From contig BSBM01000232.1 in assembly GCA_027924585.1 (NCBI GenBank), positions 31,023,001-31,087,000 of the forward strand: DNA of 64,000 bases, in the 5' to 3' direction. Under the pieces are notes generated by a model. The model searched no databases. It saw nothing but the letters and a program-made list of their open reading frames with translations, and was not told where the DNA came from. This DNA is from Larix kaempferi. Its lineage: Eukaryota; Streptophyta; Pinopsida; Pinales; Pinaceae. This document shows, piece after piece, positions 36,605-47,794 of this stretch. Position 1 is the stretch's first letter. Each line of letters begins with the position of its first letter. The translations under genes were made by a program, and so were the position numbers.

Positions 36605-36609
36605 CTTAC
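36605..36609. repeat. C2 target-site duplication, left copy (CTTAC)
   Basis: CTTAC precedes the left LTR and recurs at 43519-43523 after the right LTR. Confidence 0.93.
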
Positions 36610-37189
36610 TGTTGATGTATATGTAACTTCGGAATGTATTTCATATATGTATATTGTACTCCTATAGAGATGGTATTATTCCTCTATACAGAAGTGTTTG
36701 TATTCCTATAGAGATGTTATTATTCCTCTATATGGAAGTGTCGTCATTTATATTGTAAGTGTTGTAACTTATACTTCATGGGTTATTAGACCACCCTATT
36801 GGGTGTTGGCCCAGTCAACATTGTGTTATGTGGTTAAGTTGAGGCCAACCTAGTAAAGGTTATTAGGCAAGTCAAGTCAAGTATATATAGAGTGCGGGAG
36901 GTACTCTATTTCATCATTCTATTCTCACACACACTCTTTGGAGAGTGGTGCACTTGTGGAGGAGGAGAAGCTATTGCTAGGAGATGTATATCTCTTATGC
37001 TTGGGTTGTATCATTGCTCTATCTATCTCTGAGGAAGTTATTGGGGTTTTTCACCTTTATGGTTTTCCCCAAGTAAACTCTGTGTCTCTTGTGTGCTTGC
37101 ATTATTGTGTCCATGATTGATATGCTGTACATGTTGTTCTCTCAGTTAAGATCCTAGATCATATTGAAGTAAATTCTGAAAAACTAACA
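36610..37189 (+). repeat. C2 5' LTR (580 bp)
   Basis: Starts TGTTGATGTATATGTAACTT and ends CTAACA. TATA box GTATATATAG at 36881-36890, 27 or so bases before the likely transcription start. Confidence 0.95.
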
Positions 37190-37201
37190 TGGTATCAGAG
37201 C
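37190..37201 (+). other. C2 primer-binding site (initiator Met tRNA)
   Basis: TGGTATCAGAGC directly abuts the 5' LTR, an exact match to the standard plant copia PBS. Confidence 0.95.
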
Positions 37202-39950
37202 TAGCCTGAAAGAAGGCATGGTATGGCATGTATGACACTTGTTGCACTTGCGATGCTAGGGCTTGATATAGCAAAAACCAGTCATTGTAGCACTTTCGCT
37301 ATAAATATATTTTGGCGATGTTTTCGGATCTGAAACTTTTACAGGTCGAAGATCAGATCCCCATGTACCTTGTGTCCAAAGGAAAACTTCTAATTCATTG
37401 TACTTTGTGTTTTATGATCTATACAATCTAGGGTTTCTGCCTCTTCCAGATCTGAGTCATAAACAAGTGACCTAGGAAAAAAGGTCATAAATTGGGCTAG
37501 GAAGCTCCAAATGAAATTTCGTAAAAAGTGACAAGTAGTACATGGACTTTACTTTCTCAGTTAACTTTTTCAGAGGCTGAAAACGAACCAGTGACATGTG
37601 GCATGCCATACAAGTTTGCTCTCCTGTTTTATCCCATAAACAGGTCACGTTGGGACACTTGGCATAACTCTCTCTCAGAGAATCCAATTGAGGTCAGACC
37701 TATGGGGTTGGAAATATGACAGGTCAGGATACCACAGGTAGATGTTTCAGACCCTGTGGATTGGAAAGTTCAAAGTTACACCAGAAACAATCAGGTACAT
37801 ATTTCTGTCAAAACAAAATTATTTTTTAGCACCTTCATTCATGGTTTCGGGAATTTAGGGTTTCGGAGAAAGTTGGAATTTTTTTAATCGGAGATCACGG
37901 CTGGATGATACTCATCAAAATAAAAATTTAGAGAACAAGATCAGATTTTTTGGTTGGGAAGAAGGCCGAGCTTGATCAAACCCCAGTTCGGGACTTTGAT
38001 TGGAAAGATGGAAAATTAGGGCTTCTGCAAAAGTTGGAATTTTGGAAATCTATGACCACGGCTGGAAGCTCCTTAGAAAAATAGAAGCTTATAGATTTGA
38101 ATCAAACTTTTTGGTTGGGTGAAGCTCCCGGAAACTCAAACCCTAATTCAGGGTCCTCCCAAGTGAATCCAGAAAACTAAAAGGCAATTTTGAGGGGTGA
38201 AACTTTGCAGTTTTCAAATTCTGAGTATACCGTCTTGACCAGCTCAAAAAAGCGCATCTTTCTATCCTTTCAGAAGTTTGAAATTCAAAGTTTCAATTTT
38301 TAGGGTTTCTTTGAAAAACCCTATTCCAGCTCCAGATCCAGTTTCTGCAAATCAAGTGGATTGGGGTAATCCTAGAAGAATGGATTGGTCACCTGCATAA
38401 GTGAAGAAGTTCCTGTTTCAGAGGGAGATGAGGCTAAGGCCTTAAATAAAAAGATTACAAGCAATATCAACAGGTATGACTTATCCAGGTGTGTTTTGAG
38501 ATTTGTTGATGATTAAGTTTATGGTATGTTTGTCTTCATATTATTACGGTTAGTACAATATTGATTAAATTTAGACTTGTTGTCTCACCTTAATAAAATT
38601 ATGAATACATGATAGAAGATATTCATTGATTAAGGTTCTGACACTTATGATTGTACTAATTCATTGTGATGTTGTATGAGGTTTATGTTGTTCGCTAACA
38701 TGAAAGGTACATCAAGAAAGACAAATCATGTTCTAGTTCAAGAACATATGACCATGTTTACATGAAGACAAAGATTCATCCATTGTCATGGATCACATAG
38801 AAGATCTACTTACGAGGTATGTACAACTTGGTTCTATAATGATTAACCTATGAGATATGCAGGTTACTAGCACAAGTCATTTAAGAGAACAAGACGACAT
38901 CGTGTGGGTATGTTAGACATAACTAGCTAACACACTAATCCAGGTATGTTTTTCCTATATCAAGTTAGAATCCTACCTTGTGATAGGATCTCTTATATAA
39001 GTATACATGGCATGATTGATAATGATTATTCATAGGTTTGAATAAAGATGGGTGTATGCATATTATGTTTCTTACCTTAATTGATGATATGACTAACCAG
39101 AAGAGTCATGAAAGTATAGGTTTGAGTAATCACGGGTTTAGGCATATTATTTTTCTTACTTTAATTTATGATATGACTAACCATAAGAGTCCTTGAATAC
39201 TAATGCTTATTATTTCTGTTTGAAATGATCATGACTATACATGCTTAAGATTATTGTGTTTTGATAGTATTGAGAATATACTAATAAATGTATGAGATCT
39301 CAAGGATATCACAATAATGATACTTGTAAGCATGCATAGTGATAGAGGATGGATATAAGTTCAAGGACAGGTAATCCGGGAAGCAAAGATCAAGAGGGAG
39401 CACACTCCAGTAGTCTCTGCAAGGATGCAGATATTTAGAGGGAGTCGACCACTTCTCACAATCCACATCAGAATGGAGTTGAAGAAAGGAAGCAAAGACT
39501 GAGAGGGATTCAACCCAACAAACAAACAAAGATAAGTATTTGAATTATCATTTCTTGCATATTTGATTGTTTAAATAATACTGTTCAATGATGTATATAC
39601 TGATGTTCCTAGAATTAGGATGTGTATTTTGCAATATTAGAATAATTGCATTAATGAACAACATACTACTAATATGCATGTAATGGGTAAGTGGCCTATG
39701 GCACTGTACAACATTCCATTGCTACTTATCTAGAATGAAACCTCTTTGCTGACATGTTGAGAGTAGTGCAAAACTCTTAACAATGTTCTAATAGAGATTG
39801 GAAGGCATCTAGAAAGTTACAGGATATGGATGAATGTTGTATTGAAGCATTGGCTAAAACAATTGCATGACTGTATGACATATTTCTTTATATATAAGAA
39901 TTTGTTTTGAAAACTATGAGATGTTTCTAATCATGCAATTTAACTTGTTT
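37202..39950 (+). other. C2 long leader without gag, protease or integrase
   Basis: No zinc knuckle, D-S/T-G or integrase block is found in any frame. Parts of it align with the C3 leader (60780-63355) read on the other strand, for example the first bases after the PBS (AGCTAGCCTGAAAGAAGGCA here) and the block near 39660-39830. The shared layout shows the leader is a family feature and not recent damage. Confidence 0.75.
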
Positions 39951-41543
39951 TAGGAAAGATCGTATACCATCACCTACAAAAGTAGGACTACAACATTTGT
40001 TCCAGCAACAAAGATATCTATTGAAGATATTGAAGTTCCCAGGATCTGGGATGAAGTAATGGAAGAATGCCATGATCCGTCGATCATGAAGAATGATGTT
40101 TGGGATGTAGTCCCAAGACCTGAAGGGAAGTCTGTTGTGACTTCCAAATGGATCTACAAGATCAAGCATGCTACAGATGGCAGCATAGAGAAATACAAAG
40201 TGAGATTTGTAGCTCGTGGCTTCTCCTAGAAAGAGGAATTGATTATGAAGAAACTTTTGCTCCTATAGCCAGATACACTTCCATTAGTACTTGCTCTAGC
40301 TGCAGTGATGAAATGGAAGATACACCAGATGGATGTCAAGACTGCTTTCTTGAATGGTGTAGTCGAGGAGGAAGTATATGTGGAGCAACCACTTGGTTTC
40401 GAGACACATGACGGGAAGTCATACGTGTGTAGGTTGAAGAAAGCCTTGTATGGCTTGAAGCAAGATCCTAGGACTTGGTATGGTAGGATAGACAGCTTTC
40501 TATCCAGTTTGGGCTTTACCAAGAGTAAAGCGGATTCCAACCTTTACTACAAGGTTGAGGAAGGAAATCCAGTGATACTACTGTTGTATGTAGATGATCT
40601 GTTTGTAACAGGTAATGATAGTTTGATTGCCGACACACAGTGGAATCTTGCTGCCGAGTTCGATATGAAGAACTTGGAGATGATGCACTATTTTCTAGGC
40701 ATGGAGGTGTGGTAGAGTACAGATGGAATCTTCCTTGGACAAGGGAAGTATGCAGTGGAGATCCTGAAGAGGTTCGGGATGATGGACCGCAAGGCCATGG
40801 TCACACCTATGGCATCGAACTTGAAGCTTCTGTGTGATGCTTCATCTGATCCGGTTGATGTGTATCGTCAAATGATTGGGTCCTTGATGTACCTGATGAA
40901 CACGAGACCAGATATTTGCTTTGCGGTGAACACATTGAGCCAGTTCCTGATGGATTCGAGAGATGTTCACCTGGTTGTTGTAAAGCATATTCTGAGGTAC
41001 CTGAAGGGTACGGTTGACTATGGGCTCAAGTATGATGCGAATCAAAAGTTTAACCTGCAGGGTTATGTTGATTCAGATTGGGCAGGCAGTGCTGCAGATA
41101 GGAGGAGCACTTCTGGGTGCTGCTTCAGTATGGGATCAGGTGTGATCTCTTGGTTTAGCAGGAAGCAGTTCTGCGTAGCACTGAGTACAACCGAAGCAAA
41201 GTATGTTGCAGCTTGTTTGGATAGTTGTGAGGAAGTATGGCTTCGGAAGCTACTGTCTGAGTAATTTGATCTCCCACTGGAGGCTACTGGTATCTTTTTT
41301 GACAACCAGAGTTGTGTGAAGCTTCCTGAGAACCCGGTGTTCCACGACAGGTCGAAACACATTGAGATCAAATATCACTATATCAGGGATATGGTGTAGA
41401 GAGGAGCAGTGAAGCTCCTGTATGTTGCGACAGATGAGCAGATTGCATATGTACTGATGAAACCACTAGCTAGAGTGAAGTTTGAGTACTTTAGAGAGAG
41501 GATTGGTGTTCTTCAGATTGACGACACTTCGAGGAAGAAGTGA
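39951..41543 (+). pseudogene. C2 copia reverse transcriptase-RNase H
   Basis: The polymerase half of a copia polyprotein, about 510 codons. Blocks in order: NDVWDVVPRPEG and TSKWIYKIK (about 40090-40165), YEETFAPIARYTSI (about 40245-40287), WKIHQMDVKTAFLNG (about 40310-40355), YGLKQDPRTWY, catalytic LLYVDDLFVTG (YVDD at 40587-40598), MMHYFLGMEV, then RNase H with IGSLMYLMNTRPDICFAVNT, GYVDSDWAGS (about 41061-41090), RKQFCVALSTTEAKYVA and [10 protein letters not shown]. Four nonsense codons are TAG 40227, TAG 40713, TAA 41262 and TAG 41397, plus two nearby frameshifts between 40230 and 40300. It ends at a TGA at 41541. Compared with other elements here it is well preserved. Confidence 0.95.
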
Positions 41544-41609
41544 TGGACACATTTGCTGAATCCATTCCAAGCATGGTGAGAGGAGGATCCTTCCATGGCT
41601 ATGGATGTA

Positions 41610-42085
41610 AGCGCTAGATGATGAGCATCAGGATGATGTTCGATTTTCTGCTCTGTATGATCAGTTGGATTGTTTATATGTATGTATGCATCATGTTGGA
41701 TGCTTGTTATGATCAGTTGGATCATTCATATGTATATGCATCATGTTGGATGCTGGATATGATTAGTTGGATCATTTGTATGTATATGCATCATGTTGGA
41801 TGCTGGATATGATCATGTATGTTGATATTGATCAGGTATGATCAGTTGGATCATGTATTTGTATATGTATCAGGTGGATACATTGTATGATCAGGTATAT
41901 CATGTATGATGATATGTATCAGGCAGATACTGTGTATGCATTAGGAGGATGCATTGTATGATTAGGATGATCATGGATGCTGAGCTTCAGGATATTGCTC
42001 CAAATGACATGTATCAGGACGATGCAGTGATGATGATCAGGATGATCATGAGTACATCAGGATGATGTATGGTGAGTATCAGGTT
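41610..42085. repeat. C2 3' tandem repeat array A (GGATCA/GATCAG-rich, unit about 50 bp and shorter)
   Basis: Repeated words GATCAGTTGGAT, CATCATGTTGGATGCT and TCAGGATGAT recur from just after the pol stop. The array lies between the stop codon and array B. Confidence 0.8.
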
Positions 42086-42129
42086 GATACTTTGTGGCCG
42101 TGGAATAGGTTGTGCAAATAAGCATATAA

Positions 42130-42665
42130 TGCAGCCCTGGGAGGTTTGCAGATAGTCTTTCGAGGTTTTGACTATGGCATGTAATGTGGCCCTGGGATAT
42201 CTGGCAAACGCTCTTTCGAGGGTTTTCTTTGGGAGGACATATAATCCAGCCCTGGGAGATCCGACAGGTAGAGCTGTCTGCTCTTAACATCCTGGGATGC
42301 TCTTTCGAGGTTTTGTCCTATGGCATGTAATGTGTTCCTGGGAGATCTGACAGGTAGAGCTGTGTGCTCGTAACAGCCTGGGATGATATAGCCAGGTTTT
42401 TCCATGACCACATGTAATATGCTCCTGGGAGATCCGACAGGTAGAGCTGAGTGCTCGTAACAGCCTGAGATGCTACAGCTAGGTTTTTTGGTGAGATCAC
42501 ATGTAGTGTGCTCCTGGGAGATCCGATAGGTAGAGCTGTGTGATCGTAACAGCCTGGGATGCTACAACCAGGTTTTGTGATGGGGTCACATGTAATGTGC
42601 TCCTGGGAGATTTTACAGGTAGAGATGTGTGCTCGTAACAACCTGGGATGCTTCATCCAGGTTTT
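42130..42665. repeat. C2 3' tandem repeat array B, unit about 56-89 bp, seven copies
   Basis: CCTGGGAG(A/G)-type unit starts lie near 42137, 42193, 42253, 42336, 42425, 42514 and 42602. They are followed by ACAGGTAGAGCTG, GCTCGTAACAGCCTGGGATG and AGGTTTTGTGA blocks. Long minus-strand open frames over this stretch come from the repetition and are not genes. Confidence 0.9.
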
Positions 42666-42916
42666 GTGACGCACGTAATAAGTCCCGAGGATTCCACAGT
42701 ATGGCCAATGATGATGAATAACTACAGATGGTGGGCCTACATCCAGCATGAAAAAGGACTGGCTCTGTAGAACTTCCTATGGTGAGTAGATTCAAAGATT
42801 GATTGAGATAGCAGCAGCAGTGATGATGATGATGATTTGAGGATGATGATTCGATGACGATGATCCAAAGAAGAAGACTTGTGCTAGAAGACCCGTGTCA
42901 AGAAATACCTTCCTAG

Positions 42917-42927
42917 TTAAGAGGGAG
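42917..42927 (+). other. C2 polypurine tract
   Basis: TTAAGAGGGAG directly upstream of the 3' LTR. Confidence 0.9.
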
Positions 42928-43518
42928 TGTTGATGTATATGTAACTTCGGAATGTATTTCATATATGTATATTGTACTCCTATAGAGATGGTATTATTCC
43001 TGTATACGGAAGTGTTTGTATTCCTATAGAGATGTTATTATTCCTCTACACGGAAGTGTCGTCATTTATATTGTAAGTGTCGTAACTTATATTTGATGGG
43101 TTATTAGACCACCCTAGTGGGTGTCGGCCCAGTCAGCATTGTGTTATGTGGTTAAGTTGAGGCCGACCTAGTAAAAGTTATTAGGCAAGTCAAGTCAAGT
43201 ATAAATAGAGTGCGGGAGGCACTCTATTTCATCATTCTATTCTCACACACACTATTTGGAGAGTGGCGCACTTGTGGAGGAGGAGAAGCTGCTGCTAGGA
43301 GATGTCTATCTCTTATGCTTGGTTTGTATCATTTCTCTATCTATATTTGAGGAAGTTATTGGGGCTTTTCACCTTTATGGTTTTCCCCAAGTAAACTCTG
43401 TGTCTCTTGTGTGCTTGCATTATTGTGTCCATGATTGATATGTTGTAGATATGCTGTACATGTTGTTCTCTCAGTTAAGATCCTAGATCAGATTGAAGTA
43501 AATTCTAAAAAACTAACA
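42928..43518 (+). repeat. C2 3' LTR (591 bp)
   Basis: Pairs with 36610-37189; TATA box GTATAAATAG at 43199-43208. It carries an 11-bp tandem duplication near 43440 that the other copy lacks. Confidence 0.95.
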
Positions 43519-44083
43519 CTTACCAAGCACAATAGTCTAATGTTGTACTTAATAATTGATATAGCTCATATGGTCAAATTTTTATCGACGTGGGAAAGAT
43601 ACAAATGACTTTAGCACATATATTCCAACAGAAATATACTGCAGACCCTGACACTCTTCAAAACCTTGAACAACAGATCCAAATGGAGCAAAGCCGACTA
43701 GTTGAACTCCAAGAGAAATAGGAATAGTGGGATACTCAAGAACAAATTCCAAAGACAAAATTGAATCTATTGGCCCTCAAATTGACCATCTCCTCCAGGC
43801 GACCGACCAACAACATCTACTCCTGGGATCGAAACTTCGTAATATTTAACATCTTTCCATTCCTAACAAGATCACCCATATTTTCAACCTTACTGTTTCT
43901 CACACATGGAAAGACTTCAAACTACGACTTGCTTCTTTAGCCTCAGTTATTGCAGAATCCTGTTTCAGTTTAGCTGCAACAACTGCATCCACTAGCTCGC
44001 AACTATAAGTAGCAGAGACTACCAATTTTGACCTAGTTCTAAGTTATGATTTTGATCTCTTCAGGACGAAGAATCACTTTGTC
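43519..44083 (+). pseudogene. G1 unknown sense frame, last part
   Basis: Continues G1 after C2. Readable segment TADPDTLQNLEQQIQMEQSR then LVELQEK (about 43633-43720) looks helical and coiled-coil-like. Stops and frameshifts follow. No domain recognised. It ends at the PPT. Confidence 0.4.
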
Positions 44084-44094
44084 ATTGGGGGAGA
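44084..44094 (+). other. G1 polypurine tract
   Basis: ATTGGGGGAGA directly before the TGTTGG start of the 3' LTR. Confidence 0.85.
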
Positions 44095-44415
44095 TGTTGG
44101 AGGATCCTAGTCGACGAGTCGACTAGGTACTTCACCAACTATGGTCATCCCAAATTCATCGGTCTGTTAGTCGACCGACCATGTAGTTGTAACTGAATAA
44201 CTGTATGTAATATGTATAAATAGGCTGCAGAGCCAACAACAAAAGATATATCTCTGCACTAATATTGTACTCTGCTTTGGTTCCATTAATATAAATCTTG
44301 TTGTTGCTGTCCCACGTACTCTCTTATATGGTTGTATGATGTGTGTATGCATGTGACACTTTCTCTATATTGGTATAATGTACTACTCTTAATCGATGAA
44401 ATCCCCTAGACTACA
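44095..44415 (+). repeat. G1 3' LTR (321 bp)
   Basis: Starts TGTTGGAGGATCC and ends GACTACA. TATA box GTATAAATAG at 44214-44223. The U3 part has a 22-bp palindrome (listed next) and three GTCGAC words. AAAAA follows at 44416-44420; the matching left flank is outside the window. Confidence 0.9.
44106..44127. promoter_or_regulatory. Palindrome in the G1 U3 region
   Basis: CCTAGTCGAC, two bases, GTCGACTAGG: a perfect 10-bp inverted repeat, 87 bp or so before the TATA box. It could form a hairpin or bind a dimeric protein; no function is shown. Present only in the 3' LTR here because the 5' copy of this part is outside the window. Confidence 0.7.
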
Positions 44416-45527
44416 AAAAATATCCATGGGTACGGGAAATTATTGGGTGATATTAGAATTCTACTGGGACTTTTGTGAACCCGATGGCATTTTGGTTCAG
44501 GGTTAGTATAAAGAGATGGAGTTGTATGTTAGGTGGAAACTTGAGTTAAGGTGTCTTTGGAAGATGGTAGGATTGAGATATATTCTTACGTTGGATCCTG
44601 GTGGCATTGAAAAGATGGAATCACCTGTAGATGGTGATGGGAAGAGTTGTGTTGGCCAGAAATGGGCCAAATCTGAGAAGCTCCAGGATACCCATGCCAC
44701 CTATATGTATAAGGAGACTATTCCCCAAGAGATTTGTGTTGAAATAGAGGAGTTTGAGAGGGAGATTTGGTCCGACTTGGAAGTGGCAAACCTATGGAAT
44801 AATTTTCGGCACTAGAAGAATGGATATGTGACCCTGGCTCAACCTTAGCTCTCTTGTCATTGTATGAAGGGGCCATCTTGATGTTTTGGGTTATGAAGGG
44901 AATTCTAGGTCGGATTTTGCTGGATAGTGAAATGAAGCAATAGGGTGATGATATGCCTATCACCTATTGGGAAGAGCAATGGGCAGATTCTACACTTCTG
45001 CACAAAAAAATTGATGTCGTAGCACATCACTTGGGCATCCCGTTTCTGCCTCGCCCGACTACGGAGAAGAATGATGATGTTGGAATGATGCATGGAGGTG
45101 AGGGTGGATTTTATGTTGGGTTCCAGTTTTCTTGATTTTCGTTCATTGTTCTTGAAGCCAGTCTATTTTGTTTTCTATTTCTATTACTAGTTTTAATAAT
45201 CTAGAGGAATGTAGGTATTCAATGGTCAGTAGGAGGTCTTTATTTTCAATCTGATTAATCTAGAAGATGATATGTGAACAATGGTGTGTATAAGGTCTAT
45301 GCTTACTGTTAATTAGTGATATTCAGATTGATAATTCCCCCATTTCCCCTTTGGGAGGGGGTTATTTTTGGGTTTTGGGGGTTGAACTGTAAGGGAAGTT
45401 GCTCTGGTTATCTGAAGGTATTTATGGGGTAATGGCTTTCTTGATTTGTTTTGAAGCAAGTTCTATGTAAATTTCCAAGTGCTATATAATATAAAGTTTA
45501 ATTACTCACAAGAAAACACATAAATGG
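44416..45527 (+). other. Unclassified region between G1 and G4, with broken plus-strand frames
   Basis: Two open plus-strand segments, 44516-44815 (99 residues, MELYVRWKLELRCLWKMVGL) and 44953-45135 (60 residues, MPITYWEEQWADSTLLHKKI), look like one decayed protein: the text between them (SLYEGAILMFWVMKGILGRI) also reads as protein in part. I do not recognise it. From 45136 to 45527 nothing is seen except T- and G-rich sequence. It may be an older element or host sequence; there is no TSD or terminal repeat to decide. Confidence 0.4.
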
Positions 45528-46477
45528 AAAATAAAATAAAGTGGATGATGCACTCTGTAGAAAAATGCATGCAATGCATGTGGCAACCATGAGCATTTTC
45601 TAGTCAAATTTAAGGCAAAAGATTTTGACTGTCTTGCTAAAGATGAACACTATGTTCAAATAAAAGATAAATTACATCAACAAAATTTGGAAAAGAGGTA
45701 TGAAGGTTATCATTTGGAGAATGACAAAATTCTTACTTATAAAAATAGAATGTATATTCCTAATGTTGTAGATTTGAGGAGAATTACTATGGATGAAATC
45801 CACAAAATTCCATATTCCGGTCATCCAAGATACCATAAAACAATTGCTACATCAATGAAGTAATTGTTTTAACCAAGAATGAAGAAAGGCACTCCCGAGT
45901 ATATTTCTAGATGTATGAAATGTCAGCAAGTGAAGGTTGAACATTAACACTAAGTAGGTATGTTGTATCCTTTACCAATTTCAGAATAGAAATGGGAAGT
46001 GGTAACTATGGATTTTATCATCGAGTTGCCAACTACTTCAAGAAATCATGATTACATCATGGTTGTGGTGGATAAATTATCTAAAAAAATTATTTTTCTC
46101 CAATTAAATCTACTCACAAGGACGCTCATGAGATAGCAAGAACATTCATGAAAGAAATACTCAAATTCCATGGGTTACCGAAGGAAATTGTGTCTGATTG
46201 AGATACAAAGTTCAAATTTAAGTTTTGGAAAATTATTTTTGTAGACTTGGATACACAACTGAATTTTAGTACTTCCTACCATCCATAAATAGATGTGCAA
46301 ACAAAAAGAGTAAATCAAGTGATTGAAGATATGCTTTGCATGTATGTGATGGATAAACTCTTTTAAGTGGTAAGAGTATATACACTTGATAGAATTTGCA
46401 TATAACAATGAGCATCAAGCATCATTGGGAATGGGTCCATTTGAATCGTTTTATAGAAGAAGGTGTAGGACACCGGT
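45528..46477 (+). pseudogene. G4 chromovirus pol: RNase H end and integrase, 5' part
   Basis: Starts at a decayed KVADALSRR-like block (about 45540), the end of gypsy RNase H. Then comes the integrase H2C2 zinc finger (HKIPYSGHPRYHKT ... CMKCQQVK, about 45800-45930) and the catalytic core start VTMDFIIELPTTSRNHDYIM followed by VVVDKLSK (about 46000-46080). SMGYRRKLCLI (out of frame for HGLPKEIVSD) follows near 46165-46200, and then a shredded core. Many stops and frameshifts. Upstream gag, protease and reverse transcriptase are not in the window, so G4 is 5'-truncated. The frame is cut by G3 at 46478. Confidence 0.82.
46473..46477. repeat. G3 target-site duplication, left copy (CCGGT)
   Basis: CCGGT precedes the left LTR; CCAGT follows the right LTR at 55301-55305. 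They differ by one G-to-A change, as expected from CpG decay. Removing G3 rejoins the G4 integrase (CRTPV-like text). Confidence 0.85.
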
Positions 46478-47794
46478 TGTCACATACCCACCTATCTATC
46501 ACATGCAAGGGAGGGAACATGGCACTAAAATCTGGGCTTTTAGAACAACTTAGCCAAATTCATCATGAATAAAGGTTATGGCATTACAATAAAATGACTA
46601 TGGGTGCAGATGCAAATCAGTTGAATATACATAGTGGATTTAAACATCATCCACACACATTTCATACTCATCCAGCATATCAAAATAGCCACCAATTTAA
46701 ACATTGCAGAAGTAAAACACAATAAAATACTCATCTTGATGTAATGCTGTCCCAAACAACTAGCTATGTCGCTGCAAAGTTCCACCCAATCATAGGTCTC
46801 TGCCCAACCTATATTATTTCAGCACTCAGAGACCATTCCTGAGCTGGGCATGATATCTACAAGGAAAAGGGAACCCTCCAGCTTAGCACAACCCAAAGCA
46901 ATGGATACCCATCTCAACCCCAGCATTCTCTTGCACGCAAAACTCAGATATGGGCTTGGAAACATACTTTCAACAATGGGGCTTAGAAACTAGATGGACA
47001 TGGATTTTCCCCAAAACGTGGGCACACCAAAAATGGATTGTGGGGAGAGGGAATCAACCCCAGGGAAGAAAACCGATTTTCCCCACAAATGTATGAGAAT
47101 TAAGTGGGCCAAAACAGCCTCAATGAAACCCCAAATTGTTTCCCCTTCTTCCCCACTATTAGCCACAACAAAAACGCCCTTCCCAGCTAGGAAAATGAAG
47201 GAACACACAGGAAATCAATGGAGGAAAACGCCCAGGTAGCTCCCAGCTCTTGAGAGAGGAAAACTGATAGGTGAATAATGGCTTGGGGAGCAATTTCGTG
47301 GCCCTTTTCTTGCCCAAGAATCCAAACACGAATCGCTAGGAAGTGTGGCTTGCCCATACTCGAATTTGGACAGCCATACCTCTCCATTCCCTAAGGCATT
47401 AACTACCTCAACCAACTCTTGGGAGAATGAATGGTTGGGTGCAAAAGTCAACATGGGTAGTTGAGGGTTCATGGGTTCTCTCATAGACACTTGGATTGAC
47501 TTGATTGGCTCAAGAGTTTGAATATTTCCCTCCCAATTTCCTTGTAACATCATGCCCCCATCTCTTGTTGCATTTCATAGCTAGTTGTGGGCATTTATAT
47601 TAAGATGCATATTTACAATTCCCATGGTTCACTAGCACATGGGTAGCATAATTTCAAATACTTGCCTCTTCTAGGTTGAGCGTTCACTAGCGAGGCCTTA
47701 GCCTGGAGCTCCACGGTAGGAATCATACATAATATGTGTACAATATTTACATTATAGCCCAAAATATTACAAGGGTCAAAATGGGGATGTGACA
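46478..47794 (-). repeat. G3 3' LTR (1,317 bp)
   Basis: Pairs with 53983-55300 throughout; the frames in it (46994-47239, 47215-47553 and others) recur in the other LTR and are not genes. Confidence 0.95.

Larger units (their letters stand above)
36610..43518 (+). mobile_element. C2: non-autonomous Ty1/copia element, 6.9 kb, plus strand
   Basis: LTRs at 36610-37189 and 42928-43518, perfect CTTAC duplications, initiator-Met PBS and a PPT define the ends. Inside is a 2.7-kb leader without coding motifs, then reverse transcriptase and RNase H, then a 1.4-kb 3' region with two tandem-repeat arrays. Gag, protease and integrase are absent. C3 has the same arrangement in a separate insertion. LTR pair divergence is about 25 substitutions in 580 bp by my count, plus an 11-bp duplication in the right copy. 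Confidence 0.93.
17927..44415 (+). mobile_element. G1: Ty3/gypsy element, plus strand, host of four nested insertions
   Basis: Bounded by a 216-bp remnant of the 5' LTR (17927-18142) and a complete 321-bp 3' LTR (44095-44415). Own sequence is 17927-25177 (minus an insert at about 21697-23589), 34468-36609 and 43519-44415. It holds a PBS, gag with several zinc knuckles, protease, the start of reverse transcriptase, then a long unrecognised sense frame and a PPT. Most of reverse transcriptase, RNase H and integrase are missing. The 216 aligned LTR bases differ at about 17 positions by my count (about 8 percent), so it is older than C2 or C3. Confidence 0.82.

Noticed and set aside
36938-37120. 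60-codon frame present in both C2 LTRs (also 43256-43438)
   Set aside because: It starts a short way downstream of the LTR TATA box and overlaps the R/U5 region; identical placement in both LTRs and no motif make it an LTR feature, not a gene.
42172-42749. Minus-strand open frames with repeated protein words over C2 array B
   Set aside because: The words repeat because the DNA unit repeats; the element is transcribed on the other strand and this is its 3' noncoding region.
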